Shown here in pieces: positions 12,001 to 18,469 of a stretch of 64,000 nt of DNA; position 1 is the stretch's first letter, and each line of letters starts with the position of its first letter. A program made the translations under genes and the position numbers. The DNA lies in contig NZ_FOOU01000007.1 in the NCBI RefSeq assembly GCF_900113275.1, positions 124,001 through 188,000 on the forward strand. Reading direction: 5' to 3'. Under the pieces are notes generated by a model, which saw nothing but the letters and a program-made list of their open reading frames with translations, made no database searches and was not told the origin of the DNA. This DNA is from Neptunomonas qingdaonensis (GTDB lineage Bacteria > Pseudomonadota > Gammaproteobacteria > Pseudomonadales > Balneatricaceae).

Positions 12001-12531
12001 GTTACACTCTCGGCAGTGTATAACCCGAGTGACTATCTGGTCAGTATTAGTGAGTCTTTTACCTATACTTTACCTGAGGGAATCTTTGCTCATAGTGATA
12101 CCAGTGCTTCTATCAGTCTGGAGGCGACCCTTTCTGATGGTTCTGCATTGCCCGGCTGGTTAAGTTTTGATCCAGACACCGGTGTTTTCACGGGTATCCC
12201 TACGCCGGAATATCAAGGGCGGGTACTGCTGGTTGTGGTCACGGCTAAAGACTCAGCTGGTCTGAATGCACAAGTGACATTCCGTTTAAAAGTTCGCCTG
12301 GATCAGGACGAGCCAGCAACGCAAGTATCGGACAAGCCTGACATTAATGATGAAATGGATCTATCCTCACCGGATGCTGTGCATGGCGATGCTGCTGAGC
12401 CATCGGGCGAGCAGGTTGTTAGGGGTAAGCAAGGGCTTTCTGCACAGCTTCTGGCTGCCCGTGAGCTTTCTGTTCTTGATCAGTTATCCGATGCATTAGA
12501 GGCGGTTTTCGCCCTTAATGAGAGCCGTTGA
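1..12531 (+). CDS. Giant cadherin-like/VCBS repeat surface or secreted protein (5' end missing)
   Basis: The frame is open from the first base, so the N-terminus lies outside the window and at least 4,176 codons remain. The protein is a chain of beta-sandwich repeats rich in Asp, Thr, Ser, Gly and Asn. Many modules end in variants of AVNDAP or PVNDAP, as in bacterial cadherin-like domains. Four related 137-149-residue modules with a DDTQ(M/L)-x-GATV motif lie at 8110-9801. Three VCBS repeats (GTYGTLTLDSGSGAY type) lie at 10699-11772. A dystroglycan-type Ig module (LPGWLSFDPDTGVFTG) is near 12060-12290. I saw no cysteine and no GGxGxD RTX nonapeptides. A large adhesin or biofilm protein exported by the downstream genes is the likely role; substrate and host are unknown. 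Confidence 0.9.
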   Translation, partial: TLTLAEATDMTYTPSENYSEAASFTFRAIDAAGGVGGTSNDSSVEITINPVNIAPVLVVPGAQAVTEDASLVLSGITLADQDAGSADVQLTLSADNGNIMFNSISGLSIFAGNNNSHSVTVQGTLANINAALGSANLSYTPDADYPDGDDAADDTITLLVDDLGNTGGAAKTDSEVIIVTVNPTPDAPVTSVASLPAVNEDTVDPAGATVASIMSGKFTDADANTLAGIAISANPDNSGKGEWQYSVDNGASWQVVGAVTSSAALLLDVDALLRFVPEADWNGIPESLTIHAIDNSGNNGDNVSRTYSRNGSPQTTDVASGTTDIDASGVALSTSITAVDDASVMVTDVQTVLEDNNASGNVLTNDSDIDNTLTVISFQVAGDGATYSVGDTATIDAKGSLLLEANGNYTFTPVADWSGSVPLVTYTLNTGSTSTLAIGVSSVNDVPLLYVPGDTPPSAALLVANVPLIGGSLTFSSAQITVLDPDNTDKQLVFKLESLPTNGELTLNGFDVAVGTVFNYANLGQLVYTHDNSQTVADSFSVSLRDGAGGVVAATVVNLTIGTENRAPTSIGNLTFSIYEDPLTSSGGNEGWAISEHPDYEFSDPDRGARVGGIAIVSNPLNGAQGVWQYSTGDAVWSDIGSVNDTGSALLVSASTLVRFVPVADYNGTPTPLTIRVLDNTYSGDLSTSNAGGETRTFVDTAARGGSTAVSDSTNTLGVNVIAVDDDPTLVNNGGTLDADSAANLSLGASDSPTLVITDSMLRIDDIDSPDSDLTYTLVSQPADGYMARYQGGEWTQLLNGANFTQADISAESVRYILTSDPTTVSSDSFTFTVTDGDTRVKPTERPGGIYADESSPLTSLTFTVTIDNDDSTPLSVPDSSYSPPTTAGGANAAPTATAGTLTLSEGDASVVITSTVLSATDSDTLAAELTYSLVSLPTSGILRLNGSALTTNSTFTQDDVDNSRVTFSHYGKEDFTDQFDFFVTDGNNVTSVKTALIDVAPVNDQPIIDAVNSVKILEGGAIVLQGGTLQGDVNRLPEAAVVGSRDYDGGGDKSVGLAAVNILTYTVSVLPAHGEVRLEKDGQTYAADTPSTYDVMAVDSVITATKLNAGKLYYVNDGEEYTADSMTFTVNDNSGAANNTASVVLAISIIPVNDDPLVAVNTGFVGGGSLYEGQTKVLTVTDLLGTDSDNADDEIQFRITGNVSYGLLFRGSEQLGVGSAFTVAQLRAGDISYQHDGLESSGDQFDFALSDGGGGNEPAGTFSIDILPVNDTPTINLPEARTAAEQQALPISGISIADPDSVGTDLAVNNAFGPLSVTLTASNGTLNLTASGGATITNNGTASVTVSDTLGDLNATLASLIYNGNTNFVGADSIQVLVNDGGISGADPDSAEVIAAIPGSSGDGSDATNETASATLSITVQAVNDAPVNTLPDPQALDEDTSLTFSSGNSNAITVTDAVDTDAGGTDLLSTTVSVAFGTLLSVTGGGASITSNATASVTISGTAAQVNAALNGLIYTPDANYNGTDTLSVLTSDLGNSGIGGTLTDTDAIAITVNAVNDAPVATGTTLAAVDEDSVDPAGVTVATLFGDNYSDVTDTISGGSGATALAGIAIIANGEDGSNGHWQYSAGSGWVDIPTDGSLSDTAALVLSNTDLIRFKPDVADYNGIPASLTVRQSDGTAFTSGNSLNISAGIGGSGGWSNAVTLQTSVTAINDAPVLTITTPSFSATENITADLSAAGFGLVDVEAARDEGSGADQGNVQVTLTNDAGVMQVSAFGSAVITGNNSGNVIISGSLTDVNGALDTLKYTPGDNPDTTETITVVLSDLGNNGTGTTTAKTVSSDITVTVTQANDAPTATGSATLAAVNEDAGGVATIPNSASYVSPTGATVSSLFSDNFSDPDTKGSNFTLAGIGIVANAEDGSNGHWEYFTDGGSTWEAIPTAGLSNSSALVLAAADLIRFNPDAANYNGTPNSLTVHLSDGFGFVAGSAKDISAAIIDDASGWSSATVTLGTTVNAVNDAPLISNLDGDSIAFVEAVGVNVAGTAVFIDNATAASLGDIELTLRAETSFNGATLTVQQQGGADATDFFVIQVGVNDVSISGGFTEPSGLKVFNNGSSVKHLNMGVATLTNNSVDGTLQLTFNANATQDAVDAILHNLAYSNDNDLLVAGTKVVDIVFNDGNEQSSNQQGSGGALSTTATVTITLAPSNDAPILDADYTIVTTEAAAEVVKSLSEMLSLTDPDAVAGYTFAGVALAAYNDQGLGAWWVDLDGGNDNWVELSTLTPNAAAISASNALLLSASAQVKFVTTNDDVNTNGATQPGLTVYGVESAIPAGASETPVLPAFSATGALTAYDTDADTVESRVSDVSRTISVQIDARNDVPTLSATPFTSTVVESSMVGVGTSPQTLLSAVTISDPDLATTATLDSNVFGEGSITVSLDSRMAGDKFTLSGGLAVAQGVASTSGADVSSGDYVIQLTNSATLAQVTTILEAISYEHSSDNPPSGARSYSVTLNDADNLDVDADTAGGATALTVTLTGGSVEVIGVNDPATLTATASDPTYTENAVATLLFSAANVDTIQPDQTLLEFQLTISGLVDGAAEKFTIDGTEVDLVTAGAAPTTTNNGSVTVTLVGDTATLVYSHTGLTEAQSNTLINTLAYRHTSEDPVAGDRVVTLTSVKDNGGDEDTRTLAIASTVTVVPQQDKPVMSAGGTLAYTENGVAALIDATVSVDADVDDTQMASATVTIGNFVSGDILTVGNPGGLTVNYNAGTGELTLSGTASLADYTTALSSVTFNSSSEDPTADNSKNSRTLSWTVTDANSDGAGAATSDAVTSTINLTAQSDVPLVTGLGAVSYSENDPAVAIGASLILTDPDDTQLTGATVSISGDYLAGDTLNFTSQNGISIVSNASGVLTLTGTTTLANYQAALRSVTFSTASDDPTRASATRTLSWQVTDANSDAAGAASSIAVTNTLTITPLTDNPVVAVVGSQLTYNEGDVAQTVDGTLSLSDADDTHLSGATVQIGSGRLASDVLAVAGTAIGNVVGGTSITLTSYDAAAGLLTLSGSDTLANYEAVLRTVTFVNTSDDPTNNTSSASRTITFSVTDADSDGTGAGSGSDNRGVTIVPTQDAPVLSGGSQTLAYTEQAAAAVIDSTVSVSLDADDTQMSGATVVISAGYTGGDVLSFLAQNGISGSYSAGTLTLSGDATLAEYSTALQSVKFNSTSDDPTTISANRTITWQVTDANSDDAGAAVSNTVSSAITITAVNDAPTLSATPLNPSFIEANGEGIQAVSVKVFSGANASSVESGQLITGMTFTVAGLLDGVNESILVDGSTVTLESDSAATTATNGMSYTITLNGSGDTATVVLAHAGVAVVNVNSLINSISYQNTRVDYPTTGDRVFTLTQIKDDGGITDAGVNTASVAIVSTVSVAPVNDLPRITLTGGDSDMAALTETSAGLDASGTLTLDDVDLDQTVAMSILSVTKSGTTMGLVPDDAALKAMMSITGELTNVQITDALSWSFDSASESFDYLAAGEVLTLTYTLRATDSAGGTGDKTVTVTITGSNDAPTLATITTATIAEVDQSTSTTDANLSGTLVGADVDGETLSYGIDTGIKSGSTITKVGTYGTLTLDSGSGAYSYVKNDAAIEALDDGESGSDTFTLSVTDADGALVTQTLTVNVSGADDAPTLAAITTATIAEVDQSASTTDANLSGTLVGADVDDETLSYGIITGSVSGSSITKVGTYGTLTLDSGSGAYSYIRNDAAIEALDDGESGSDTFALSVTDADGALVTQTLTVNVSGADDAPTLAAITTATIAEIDQTNTTRDRNLNGTLVGEDVDVEPLTFGLDGGTDNTDGTYSKPGTYGTLTLTTATGAYRYVKNDAAIEALDDGEIGSDTFTLSVSDADGPLVTQTFTVNVSGIYDASNLIMDSNAAQVLPPNSLYSPPTLGEPSADISKNTLGIHIDSIDRLSKTLSALNRSDTDIRPAQLLLPDGEYTGVTLSAVYNPSDYLVSISESFTYTLPEGIFAHSDTSASISLEATLSDGSALPGWLSFDPDTGVFTGIPTPEYQGRVLLVVVTAKDSAGLNAQVTFRLKVRLDQDEPATQVSDKPDINDEMDLSSPDAVHGDAAEPSGEQVVRGKQGLSAQLLAARELSVLDQLSDALEAVFALNESR
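8110..9801 (+). repeat. Four tandem cadherin-like modules within the giant protein
   Basis: Units start near 8110, 8530, 8941 and 9388 and measure 140, 137, 149 and 138 codons. Each carries a YxE-type opening, a DDTQ or DDTH motif followed by GATV, a GTLTLSG-type strand, and an SDDPT or SEDPT segment before a VTDANSD or VTDADSD close. The units are clearly homologous as protein but diverged in DNA, so they are older than the VCBS repeats downstream. Confidence 0.85.
10699..11772 (+). repeat. Three near-identical VCBS repeats, 357-nt period
   Basis: Copies begin at the Asp codon of a DDAPTLA or NDAPTLA motif at 10699, 11056 and 11413, exactly 357 nt (119 codons) apart; the third runs 360 nt. 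Copies 1 and 2 are almost identical at DNA level, with long identical runs through the TTATIAEVDQS and DAAIEALDDGESGSDTF segments. The third is more diverged in its first half (PGTYGTLTLTTATGAYRY). This suggests recent unit duplication or homogenisation. Confidence 0.9.
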
Positions 12532-12634
12532 TTATTATGATAAATTCTGTAATTCAGCATATTCCGGGCATGAACGGCAATCTCTTTTCTGCTTGCCTAC
12601 TAAAGAACACGTTATATTTAATGAGAACGATTTG

Positions 12635-14179
12635 ATGACGACTGATGTTAGCGATAGAGGAAGTAAACTGTATGGGAAACTGTTAGGAGGGGTAGCGCTT
12701 GTTATCCTGCTTGGGGGATGTTCGATTCAGCCGCAGTTTATTACAAAGGATGAACAAAAAAAGTTAGTTCGCGCTGATCGTGCTGATATGTTTGCTGATC
12801 AGGAAGCGATTACTGGCCCTGTTACGCTGGAAGAAGCGATTGCCCGTGCGATAAAATATAATCTTAATTACCGTCTATCCATGATGGAAGTTGTGCTTAA
12901 GAATGGGGAATTGGATTTAGAGCATGTCAATATGCTACCCCGGGTTGCTGCCAGCGCTGGCTGGATTACGCGTTCTAACGATAACCTGAATAATAGCCGC
13001 AATGTAGCAACAGGTGTGGTGTCGAATAATCCCTCGATCAGTCAGGATCGTGACAGGAATACAGCAGATTTGACAATGACCTGGAACGTACTGGATTTTG
13101 GGGTTAGTTATCTGCAGGCGAAACAGAATTCCGATCAGGTTTTCATTGCGCAGGAAAAGAAGCGCAGCATGATCAATCAAATTGTTCAGCAGGTGCGAAC
13201 TGCATATTGGCGGGCCGCTACCACGACTCCTTTGGCGAAAGAGGTTCAGCCACTGCTGCTGCAGGCGCAGAAGGCTCTTCAGGATTCTCAGGTTACAGAG
13301 CGTAAACGCCTGGTCGCGCCGCTGGTGTCCTTAGGTTACCAGAAGGGGCTGGTTGAAATTATCCGCAATCTGGAACAGGTTCAGAACGATATGATGGTGG
13401 CGAAAGTTGAGCTGGCATTATTGATGGGGCTGCCGCCGACGACTGAGTTTGAAGTGGTACTGCCTTCGATGGATCAGGTAGTGATTCCGAAAGTTAATTT
13501 CGATGTTTTAGATATGGAGCGCACGGCGCTTGTTAATCGGCCAGAACTGAGAGAAGAAGCGTATCAAAAACGCATCACGGCACTGGAAAGTCGTAAGGCT
13601 CTGCTGCGGTTAATGCCGGGTTTGACATTTAATGCAGGCATTAATTACGACAGTAACTCCTACCTGGTTAATAACCAGTGGAATGAGGCGGGTATGCGTG
13701 TTAGCTGGAGTCTGATTAATCTGGTGTCCGGACCTACAATTAAACAGATCTCCAAAGCGCATGAAGAGATAGGTGATTTCAGACGTGTCGCACTGGCGGT
13801 CGCCGTCATTACTCAGGTGCATGTGGCTTATCAGGACTTCCTTCGCCGTGAGCATGCTTATAAACATATCAGTATGTTGAATGATATCGAACAACGGATA
13901 TATGGCCATATTAAAAATGCGTCGCTCGCCAATGCGCAGACTCCATTACAAGAAATTCGTGGAAAACTGGCGGCCCTGCTGGCCGAAGTCAGTCATTATC
14001 AATCCTATGCGGAGTTGGATTCGGCTATCTCAAATCTGTATGTCACGATGGGCCTTAACCCTGTGCCGGAGGTGATCGAAAGTGATGATCTATATACGCT
14101 TAAGACGGCGATCGGAGATGTAATGCGCCAATGGAATCGTGGCGAAAATATAGCGCTGATTAAGGCTGAATCTTTTTGA
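12635..14179 (+). CDS. TolC-like outer-membrane efflux lipoprotein
   Basis: A 514-residue protein of the outer membrane efflux (OEP/TolC) family. It would form the outer-membrane channel for the neighbouring adaptors. I place the start at the ATG at 12635 rather than at an in-frame codon inside the preceding gene, because a lipoprotein signal then begins correctly: a hydrophobic stretch ends in LLGGC with the lipobox Cys at residue 29. The body shows long amphipathic helices typical of the channel, such as TLEEAIARAIKYN near residues 68-80. It lies 103 nt after the giant gene and 36 nt before the HlyD adaptor, so co-transcription is likely. Known family role: trimeric export duct working with an inner-membrane pump and adaptor. 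Confidence 0.85.
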   Translation: MTTDVSDRGSKLYGKLLGGVALVILLGGCSIQPQFITKDEQKKLVRADRADMFADQEAITGPVTLEEAIARAIKYNLNYRLSMMEVVLKNGELDLEHVNMLPRVAASAGWITRSNDNLNNSRNVATGVVSNNPSISQDRDRNTADLTMTWNVLDFGVSYLQAKQNSDQVFIAQEKKRSMINQIVQQVRTAYWRAATTTPLAKEVQPLLLQAQKALQDSQVTERKRLVAPLVSLGYQKGLVEIIRNLEQVQNDMMVAKVELALLMGLPPTTEFEVVLPSMDQVVIPKVNFDVLDMERTALVNRPELREEAYQKRITALESRKALLRLMPGLTFNAGINYDSNSYLVNNQWNEAGMRVSWSLINLVSGPTIKQISKAHEEIGDFRRVALAVAVITQVHVAYQDFLRREHAYKHISMLNDIEQRIYGHIKNASLANAQTPLQEIRGKLAALLAEVSHYQSYAELDSAISNLYVTMGLNPVPEVIESDDLYTLKTAIGDVMRQWNRGENIALIKAESF

Positions 14180-14215
14180 AAATCTCATTTTGTTGTTTGA
14201 GTATAAGTGGTTACC

Positions 14216-14974
14216 ATGAATATATTAAAGTCTAAACAGAGGTTTTGCGGGCTGTTTGTGCTGTCGTGGTTGGCGCTTCCGGTGTGTTACGCGGCTGAGG
14301 CGCAGTCCATGGATTCTGGTTCAGTTCGTGCTCAACTTGTGGCGCGCCATAACGTGATTTTATCCAGTGAACTCTCCGGTAGGGTTGATGCATTTCCGAA
14401 GCTGGAGGGGCAGTCATTTAAGAAGGGGGATAAACTTTTCGGTCTGGATTGCACGCTGCATCAGGCTCGGCTGGCCAAGGCGAAAGCACTCTATGTTGAG
14501 GCGAGACAGGTCAATCAGGTGAATACTGATCTTGACCGGCTTGGCTCGATCAGTACGTTGGAAATGGACGTATCAAATGCACGCCTGGGAGCGGCCAGTG
14601 CCGAAAAAACAATGATGAATGCAGTGGTTGATCGTTGTCAGATTTATGCCCCATTTTCAGGCAAAGTAGTGGCCAGCTTTGTGGAACGTCATCAATTTGT
14701 AGCCGAGGGGCAAGAGATGTTATCAATTATCGATGATGCACCCTTAGAAGTTGAAACGCTGGTCCCTTCGAATTGGTTAATGTGGCTCAAGCCTCAACAG
14801 GAATTTGAACTTGAGATTGATGAGAGTGGCCGTCGTTTAACTGTACAGGTGTCGCGTATCTCGCCGGTCATTGACCCGGTTAGCCGTTCTGTGAAGATCT
14901 TTGGGCGTCTGCAACGTACGGATCCCGGGCTCATGCCGGGCATGAGCGGAGTAGCTATCTTTGCTAAACCCTGA
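14216..14974 (+). CDS. Periplasmic adaptor protein, HlyD/RND-MFP type (short)
   Basis: 252 residues from the ATG at 14216; a GTG three codons upstream is also possible. The N-terminal 27 residues look like a Sec signal peptide ending near CYAAEA. A first half-lipoyl strand (SSELSGRVDAFP, then GQSFKKGDKLFGLDC), a very short helical hairpin (residues about 85-140), a second half-lipoyl strand (YAPFSGKVV) and a beta-barrel ending in LMPGMSGVAIFA are readable. The hairpin is shorter than in HlyD itself and resembles RND-type adaptors. The 3' end overlaps the next gene by 14 nt, which argues for translational coupling. Likely links the inner-membrane component to the TolC-like duct. Confidence 0.82.
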   Translation: MNILKSKQRFCGLFVLSWLALPVCYAAEAQSMDSGSVRAQLVARHNVILSSELSGRVDAFPKLEGQSFKKGDKLFGLDCTLHQARLAKAKALYVEARQVNQVNTDLDRLGSISTLEMDVSNARLGAASAEKTMMNAVVDRCQIYAPFSGKVVASFVERHQFVAEGQEMLSIIDDAPLEVETLVPSNWLMWLKPQQEFELEIDESGRRLTVQVSRISPVIDPVSRSVKIFGRLQRTDPGLMPGMSGVAIFAKP

Positions 14975-16358
14975 CAACTCATCAACAATTAATGCTGCTA
15001 CCGAGCCCCAGGCGGTCGCTGCTGGCTCTGATCGATCCCTGCGTTTGCTGGCTCAAGTGCTGGAACTGGAAAAAAGGGTCAGACATTGTGAAAGTGAAAC
15101 AGAAATTGGTTTTACACTGTGTAACGAAACTCACAATCTGGTGCGCTATCGCCAGAGCCTTTTATGGAAGCATAGCACTGCCGGACAGGGCAAAGTCATT
15201 ACTGTTTCAGGGCTGGTGACACCGGAGAAAAACGCCCCCTTCATCGTTTGGATCAGCAAGGTTTTTCGTCACCTCACACTATCCGGCTCTATTGAACTTA
15301 AACCTTTAGCTGCTGCGGATCTGCCAGAGGCGTTGCAGCAGGAATGGTCTGACTGGTTGCCGGAACAAGGGCTACTCGTGCCACTGAACTCACCACAGGG
15401 AGAGTTAACAGGCATTCTTTTTTTGGTGCGTGAAGCACCATGGAATGACTCTGAACTGACTCTGTTAGCCAGTCTGGCCGATGCGTACGGGCATGCCTGG
15501 TTCGCGCTTAGTGGCAAAAAATCGCTGTTGTCTTCGCTTACTGTTAACAGCAATAAAGTCACTCTTTTGCTGGTTATATTGTTCGTGGCGCTGTGTTTTT
15601 TTCCGATACGTCAGTCAGTGATAGCTCCTGCAGAAGTCATTCCGCGTAACCCGGTTATTGTTCGCAGTGCCGTTGACGGAGTCATTAAGGAGTTTCAGGT
15701 TGAGCCCAATCAGGTGGTTAAAAAAGACCAGCCATTGCTACTGTTTGATGATGCGCGTATTGCTAATCAGCTTGAGATCGCCATAAAGGCGATGCAGAGC
15801 GCCGAAGCTGAATACCGCCAGGCAGCCCAACAGGCTGTTTTTGATAGTCGCAGTAAAGCGGGTTTATCTGCATTACGTGGACAAGTTGAACAGCATGCCG
15901 CAGAGGTTGGATATTATCAGGGGTTACTGGAGCGTATTGTTATTCGCAGCCCGCGGGATGGCATTGCCATCTTTGATGATGTCAATGATTGGGTTGGTCG
16001 CCCGGTAGCCTTGGGTGAGCGGATTTTGCTGGTGGCTGATCCTAAAGATGTTGAGCTCGAGATTCAGTTGCCGGTCGCTGATGCGATTGCATTGGAGAGC
16101 GGTGCTGATGTGCAGTTATTCCTGAATGTATCGGCACATAAGTCTATTCCGGCAGAGTTACGGTTTTTAAGTTATCAGGCCAGCATGAATACGGCCGGAG
16201 CCTTTGCCTATCGGCTCGTTGCTGAATATCGTAATGCTGAGGATTTGCCCCGCATCGGACTCAAAGGGTCGGCTAAGCTCTATGGCGAGAAGACGACATT
16301 GGCTGTTTATCTTTTGCGGCGTCCTTATTTCGCAGTGCGTCAATATCTGGGCTTATGA
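14961..16358 (+). CDS. GAF-domain/HlyD fusion membrane adaptor
   Basis: 465 residues with a TTG start at 14961, supported by GGAG at 14948-14951, nine bases upstream. No in-frame ATG is available nearby. Residues about 30-185 resemble a GAF domain, facing the cytoplasm by topology. One membrane segment follows at about 200-216 (TLLLVILFVALCFFPI). A HlyD-type barrel-sandwich with AVDGVIKEFQVEPNQVVKKDQPL follows, then a short coiled coil (about 265-315) and a second half starting IVIRSPRDGIAIFDD. It overlaps both neighbours (14 nt and 4 nt). The fusion would couple a cytoplasmic sensing or assembly domain to a periplasmic adaptor; the ligand is unknown. Confidence 0.82.
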   Translation: MLNPDNSSTINAATEPQAVAAGSDRSLRLLAQVLELEKRVRHCESETEIGFTLCNETHNLVRYRQSLLWKHSTAGQGKVITVSGLVTPEKNAPFIVWISKVFRHLTLSGSIELKPLAAADLPEALQQEWSDWLPEQGLLVPLNSPQGELTGILFLVREAPWNDSELTLLASLADAYGHAWFALSGKKSLLSSLTVNSNKVTLLLVILFVALCFFPIRQSVIAPAEVIPRNPVIVRSAVDGVIKEFQVEPNQVVKKDQPLLLFDDARIANQLEIAIKAMQSAEAEYRQAAQQAVFDSRSKAGLSALRGQVEQHAAEVGYYQGLLERIVIRSPRDGIAIFDDVNDWVGRPVALGERILLVADPKDVELEIQLPVADAIALESGADVQLFLNVSAHKSIPAELRFLSYQASMNTAGAFAYRLVAEYRNAEDLPRIGLKGSAKLYGEKTTLAVYLLRRPYFAVRQYLGL

Positions 16359-18469
16359 GTAATCAGAGCTTATTGCCGCCTTTGCGGGAAGAATTATCTC
16401 TTTTTAAGGGAGGGCGTGCTGCAGATGGCTCGCCTTTATGGGTTTTGCATGATCCGGTAGTCAATCGGTTCTTCAGGCTGGGGTGGTTAGAGTTTGAGGT
16501 ACTGAGTAACTGGTACCGCCAATCTGCTCAACTGATAGTGACGCACTTGAATGAAAATACGGCACTTAAAGTTAGTGTTGAGGAGGTAGAGCAGGTAGGT
16601 AAGTTTCTTTCTGCACATAATCTGATTCAACTCACCGGTCAGTTGGGGACTGAACGTCTGATGCAACAGTACAAGTCGCAGCAGGTCGGGCGCTTTAAAT
16701 GGTTGTTAAAGAATTACCTCTTTGTGCGTATCTCTGTTATCCGCCCGGATCGCTTTTTGAGCGCAACGCTGTCAGCGGTCCAATGGCTATGGTCGCCCGT
16801 CTTTCTGCTGATGATTGCCTTTAGTGCTGTTTTGGGGTTGGTTCTGGTGCAGCGCCAGTGGGAGACATTTCTGGCAACTTTTCCGTATATGTTCAGTGTG
16901 GAGGGGATGTTGATTGTCGGTGCCTCATTGGTGGCGGTTAAAGTGTTGCATGAATTTGGGCATGCCTATGCTCTCAAAGCATTTGGTTGTCGGGTACCCA
17001 GCATGGGTGTTGCGTTTCTGGTGCTCTGGCCGGTGTTGTATACCGATGCCAGCGATTCGTGGAAGCTGGTATCGAGGCGTCAGCGCATGATAATTGGTGC
17101 GGCCGGAATTCTGGTTGAGCTATCTTTGGCAGCGATCGCTACACTGCTGTGGTCATTCATGGCCGATGGTCCGTTGCGCAGCGCCGTATTTCTGATTGCC
17201 ACAACGACCTGGATCGCAACACTGCTAATTAACTTGAACCCCTTTATGCGTTTTGATGGTTACTACCTGATGTCTGATTGGCTGGAAATGCCCAACCTGC
17301 AGAATCGGGCGTTTGCATTGGGGCGCTGGCGTTTACGTGAAGCTTTATTTGGCTTTGGTGATACCCTTCCTGAGTACTTTCCAGCATCCCGACGGCGCTT
17401 TTTAATTATTTATGCTTATGCCATCTGGCTCTATCGATTCTTTCTATTCCTTGGGATTGCGCTGTTAGTTTATTTCTTGTTTTTTAAGGCGCTGGGTATT
17501 TTTTTGATGATGGTGGAGCTGGCTTGGTTTATTTTTATGCCAGCGTTTAATGAGATTAAACAATGGTGGATGCGTAAAGAGGATATGAGGCTGAATAACA
17601 AAATGATTAGAACGCTGCTGTTCATAGTCTCGTTGCTGATTGTACTGCTTTACCCCTGGGATACCCTGATATCACTACCTGGTGTCTGGCGTGCCGAGCA
17701 ACAGACACAAGTTTTCTCGTTACAGGAGGGGCAGGTCACTGACGTATTGGTCGATCTGGGTGATGCCGTAACGACTGATCAGTTACTGGTTCAACAGTAT
17801 TCACCTGATCTGGATTACGCCATTGTGCAGGGGCAGCATCGTATTCAAATGATTAATACTCAGTTGGGTTTAAAGGGTGTTAGTGCTGAATTACAGCAAC
17901 GCTCAGCGATATTATGGAGTGAGCTTGAGGCTGAACGCTCTGCACAGCAGGCGCGCCTGCAACAGCAACAGCAACTGAGTGTTCGCAGTAATATCGATGG
18001 TGTGCTGGTGGATCGACTGGGGACACTCTCAGTGGGTGACTGGTTACCGGCGGGTACTTTTCTGGCGACTGTGGTGGGGCCTGATTCCGGACTGCTGGAA
18101 GCCTATGTTACCGAACAGGACCTGATGCAGATCAACCTCGGTGCTAAAGGGTGGTTTTATCCAAATGACGCATTACTTGAACCTGTAAAGGTCAGTGTTG
18201 ATGCAATCGATTCAGCGAGTAGCCGCACGTTAACTGAGCCCTACCTGGCTTCAATCTATGGGGGGGATATTGCAGTACGAGAGTCTAAGGATGGTAACTT
18301 GATACCTGAAACACCCGTTTACAGGGTGCTGTTACGTCCGGATTCGAAGCATCGCGCACCTGCACAGGTGATGACGGGAAACTTGCGCCTGGAAGGGGAG
18401 AATCGAAGTTTTATCGAACGATTCATTACTAAAGCCACTGCAATACTGGTGTTTGAGAGCGGTTTTTAG
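16355..18469 (+). CDS. M50/site-2-protease-like membrane protein with C-terminal HlyD-like domain
   Basis: 704 residues; ATG overlaps the previous stop (ATGA). The N-terminal part (about 1-140) is soluble. Several membrane segments follow, with the zinc-protease motif HEFGH at residues 199-203 and a second S2P motif, NPFMRFDG, whose Asp is residue 301. Both metal-ligand motifs are intact. After a further membrane segment (about 420-435) comes a periplasmic barrel-sandwich and coiled-coil region (EGQVTDVLVDLGDAV; Gln-rich helix near 520-545; NIDGVLVDRLGTLSVGDWL). This is the composition of 'peptide zinc metalloprotease' (YydH-like) proteins found beside GAF-HlyD adaptors. It may process or translocate the giant protein; the mechanism is not established from sequence. 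Confidence 0.85.
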   Translation: MSNQSLLPPLREELSLFKGGRAADGSPLWVLHDPVVNRFFRLGWLEFEVLSNWYRQSAQLIVTHLNENTALKVSVEEVEQVGKFLSAHNLIQLTGQLGTERLMQQYKSQQVGRFKWLLKNYLFVRISVIRPDRFLSATLSAVQWLWSPVFLLMIAFSAVLGLVLVQRQWETFLATFPYMFSVEGMLIVGASLVAVKVLHEFGHAYALKAFGCRVPSMGVAFLVLWPVLYTDASDSWKLVSRRQRMIIGAAGILVELSLAAIATLLWSFMADGPLRSAVFLIATTTWIATLLINLNPFMRFDGYYLMSDWLEMPNLQNRAFALGRWRLREALFGFGDTLPEYFPASRRRFLIIYAYAIWLYRFFLFLGIALLVYFLFFKALGIFLMMVELAWFIFMPAFNEIKQWWMRKEDMRLNNKMIRTLLFIVSLLIVLLYPWDTLISLPGVWRAEQQTQVFSLQEGQVTDVLVDLGDAVTTDQLLVQQYSPDLDYAIVQGQHRIQMINTQLGLKGVSAELQQRSAILWSELEAERSAQQARLQQQQQLSVRSNIDGVLVDRLGTLSVGDWLPAGTFLATVVGPDSGLLEAYVTEQDLMQINLGAKGWFYPNDALLEPVKVSVDAIDSASSRTLTEPYLASIYGGDIAVRESKDGNLIPETPVYRVLLRPDSKHRAPAQVMTGNLRLEGENRSFIERFITKATAILVFESGF

